64,000 nucleotides of DNA from Orrella sp037026685 (GTDB taxonomy: Bacteria; Pseudomonadota; Gammaproteobacteria; Burkholderiales; Burkholderiaceae_B). Location: positions 1 through 64,000 of the forward strand of contig NZ_JBANET010000019.1 in the NCBI RefSeq assembly GCF_037026685.1, given 5' to 3'. Positions 62,366 to 64,000 of the stretch are shown here, one piece after another. The notes beneath the pieces are model-generated. The model ran no database searches, had not been told where the DNA came from, and worked only from the letters and a program-made list of their open reading frames with translations. Position 1 is the first letter of the stretch; the number at the start of each line of letters is the position of its first letter. The position numbers and the translations under genes were made by a program.

Positions 62366-63457
62366 ATGACGGTGACTCGACGTCGTTTCCTGGGAACTGC
62401 AGCCGGCGCGGGCGCCGTGCTGGGCGCGCCGGCGGTCATCGCCGCCGAAAAGACGTACTCCTGGCGCATGACCAATGCCTATGCCGCGGGCTCGCCCTTC
62501 TATGTGCAAGGCCCGGGCAGCCCCACCGACTTCTGCAGGAAGGTCGAGGCGATGTCGGGCGGGCGCCTGAAGATACAGCACTTTGCCGCCGGCGAGCTGA
62601 TCCCGGCGCTGGAGGGCTTTGACGCCGTGGCCGGCGGCGTGGTCGAGATGAACGCGGCCAATGCCTATTTCTGGGCGGGCAAGATCGCGGCGGCGCAGTA
62701 TTTCACCGCCGTGCCCTTCGGCATGAACACGCAAGGCATGAACGCCTGGCTGTATCACGGCGGCGGCCTGAAGCTATGGCACGAGCTGTACGAGCCGCAC
62801 GGGCTGATCGCCTTCCCCATGGGCAACACCGGCGTGCAGATGACTGGCTGGTTCCGCCAGCCGCTGAACGGCGTCGACGACCTCAAGGGCCTGAAGATGC
62901 GGATTCCGGGCCTGGCGGGCAAGGTCTTCAGCGAGCTGGGCGTGGCCGTGCGCCTGCTGCCCGGCGGAGAAATCTTCCCGGCGCTCGAGCGCGGCGTGAT
63001 CGATGCGGCCGAATTCGTCGGCCCCTACCAGGACCGCCGCCTGGGGTTGCAGAAGGCCGCCAAGTATTACTACACCACGGGCTGGCACGAGCCGACCAAT
63101 GTCACCGAACTGCTGATCAACAAGAAGGCCTGGGACAGCCTGCCGGCCGACCTGCAGGCCATCGTGCAGGCCGCCGCCCAGGCCTGCAACAACGAAAGCC
63201 TGGCATGGTCCGAGGCCGTCAACGCCGATGCCCTGACCGACCTGGTGCAGAACCAGGGCGTTACCGCCCAGCCGCTGCCCCCGCAGATCGTCGGGCGGCT
63301 GCGCGAGGCCACGCACGACACCCTGGCGGCCGGCGCGGCCGCCGATCCGCGCACCCGGGCCGTGCACGACGCATTCATGGCGTTTGCCCAGAAACATGCG
63401 TCATGGGCCGGCATCAGCGAGCTGAATTTCCTGAACATCGCGCTGAACGGCAAGTAA
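62366..63457 (+). CDS. TRAP transporter substrate-binding protein, TakP-like, Tat-type signal
   Basis: A 363-residue TRAP binding protein. TRRRFLGTAAGAGA is a twin-arginine signal, cleaved near PAVIAAEK. The mature part (MSGGRLKIQHFAAGELIPAL, ANAYFWAGKIAAAQYF, FGMNTQGMNAWLYHGGG, LKGLKMRIPGLAGKV) resembles the TakP/2-oxoacid-binding subgroup rather than C4-dicarboxylate DctP. The ligand may be an alpha-keto or related acid with a metal. GGAGG stands upstream (62352-62356). It follows the sigma-54 promoter and overlaps dctQ by one base. Confidence 0.9.
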   Translation: MTVTRRRFLGTAAGAGAVLGAPAVIAAEKTYSWRMTNAYAAGSPFYVQGPGSPTDFCRKVEAMSGGRLKIQHFAAGELIPALEGFDAVAGGVVEMNAANAYFWAGKIAAAQYFTAVPFGMNTQGMNAWLYHGGGLKLWHELYEPHGLIAFPMGNTGVQMTGWFRQPLNGVDDLKGLKMRIPGLAGKVFSELGVAVRLLPGGEIFPALERGVIDAAEFVGPYQDRRLGLQKAAKYYYTTGWHEPTNVTELLINKKAWDSLPADLQAIVQAAAQACNNESLAWSEAVNADALTDLVQNQGVTAQPLPPQIVGRLREATHDTLAAGAAADPRTRAVHDAFMAFAQKHASWAGISELNFLNIALNGK

Positions 63458-63969
63458 TGCGACTGGTCGCCGGCATAGAAAGCCTCATAGAGGCCTGCGG
63501 CCTGCTGGCGCGCCTGTGCGTGCTGGCCATGGTGCTGCTGGTCGCGGCCAACGTCTGGCTGCGCTATTTCCTGGGCATCAGCCCGGTCGCGCTGCAGGAG
63601 CTCGAATGGCACCTGATCTCGCCGATCGCGCTGCTGGGCATGGCCTATACGCTCAAGCACCGCGCCGACGTGCGCGTGGATTTCCTCTACGCCGGCATGC
63701 AGCCGCGCAGCCGCGCCCTGGTCGACCTGGCCAGCGCCCTGCTTACCCTGGCCATCGCCGCGCTGATCGCCTACCTGTCCTGGTCCTACGTGCTGCAGTC
63801 GCACCGCATGGGCGAAGGCTCGCCCGACCCGGGCGGCCTGCCCCATCGCTTCCTGCTCAAGGCCTTCCTGCCGCTGGGTTTCGCCCTGCTTGCCCTGCAG
63901 GGGCTGGCCGACACGCTCAGGGCCTGGCTGGCGCTGCGCGCGGCCGGCAACGGGAGTACCGCCCCATGA
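63457..63969 (+). CDS. TRAP transporter small permease (DctQ family), second operon
   Basis: A 170-residue four-helix subunit. VALQELEWHLISPIALLGMAYTLKHRADVRVDF is the DctQ signature region of the TakQ type, shown here only as overall pattern: conserved ELEWH and the helix after it. The ATG at 63457 shares its A with the TAA of the binding-protein gene (TAATG), and its stop overlaps the next ATG (63966-63969). Confidence 0.88.
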   Translation: MRLVAGIESLIEACGLLARLCVLAMVLLVAANVWLRYFLGISPVALQELEWHLISPIALLGMAYTLKHRADVRVDFLYAGMQPRSRALVDLASALLTLAIAALIAYLSWSYVLQSHRMGEGSPDPGGLPHRFLLKAFLPLGFALLALQGLADTLRAWLALRAAGNGSTAP

Positions 63970-64000
63970 GCCTGAACGAATGGCTGGCCATCGGCATGGT
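63966..64000 (+). CDS. TRAP transporter large permease (DctM family), 5' fragment
   Basis: Only the first eleven codons (MSLNEWLAIGM) lie in the window. The start overlaps the stop of the small permease (ATGA), exactly where dctM belongs in a P-Q-M operon, so this is inferred to be the large permease. The rest is beyond the right edge. Confidence 0.7.
   Translation, partial: MSLNEWLAIGM

Overview
The window is chromosomal DNA of a GC-rich betaproteobacterium, almost certainly a Bordetella or a very close Alcaligenaceae relative. The basis is the gene content and order (dnaE followed by a glycosyltransferase/deacetylase lipopolysaccharide-core cluster, hpnCDE, alaC-hom-thrC, TRAP and polyamine transporters, kdkA) and the very high GC coding sequence with long antisense open frames. 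No insertion sequence was seen in 64 kb. That argues weakly against an IS481-dense B. pertussis-type genome and for a bronchiseptica/parapertussis-type or other Bordetella genome. This is inference, not a typing result.

Layout. 0-5 kb: rng (RNase G), msbA (lipid A-core flippase) and a GT9 heptosyltransferase-like gene, with two short tandem-repeat tracts on either side of that gene. 5-17 kb: an ElyC/YdcF-like membrane protein, a small cysteine-cluster protein with an in-frame repeat, then a leftward run dnaE > GT4 > NodB deacetylase > GT2 > GT4 > O-antigen-ligase-like protein, most of it coupled by ATGA overlaps. lpxO (lipid A hydroxylase) and an MFS exporter follow. 17-30 kb: hrpA, argA, yggX, phoU (with a Pho-box-like repeat upstream), rpiA, aidB, rmuC, a YrbL-like kinase-fold gene, mpg and a YffB-like gene. 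29.5-33.6 kb: the polyamine ABC operon potFGHI. 33.7-37.4 kb: an overlapping run of an FtsX-type permease, a truncated haemoglobin and kdkA. 37.5-40.3 kb: TRAP transporter dctPQM. 40-44.6 kb: TauE/SafE, radA, an SDR and alr. 44.8-50 kb: squalene genes hpnCDE, crcB and nodIJ. 50-54 kb: alaC-hom-thrC. 54-60 kb: a Mth938-domain gene, a PrxQ peroxiredoxin, a PIN-PhoH protein, pdxA, dnaB and a kinase-like gene lacking the catalytic Asp. 60-62 kb: rpsF-priB-rpsR-rplI with leader, promoter and terminator. 62-64 kb: a second TRAP operon behind a textbook sigma-54 promoter, cut by the window end.

Several genes converge on the cell surface: msbA, the GT9 gene, the dnaE-linked glycosyltransferase cluster, lpxO and kdkA all act on lipid A or core oligosaccharide. 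Three short tandem repeats within 2.2 kb in the same area are the best candidates for a variable locus. I found no convincing defence, CRISPR, phage or other mobile system. The most informative non-coding signals are the sigma-54 promoter, the rpsF leader, the Pho-box-like repeat before phoU, and the repeat tracts.
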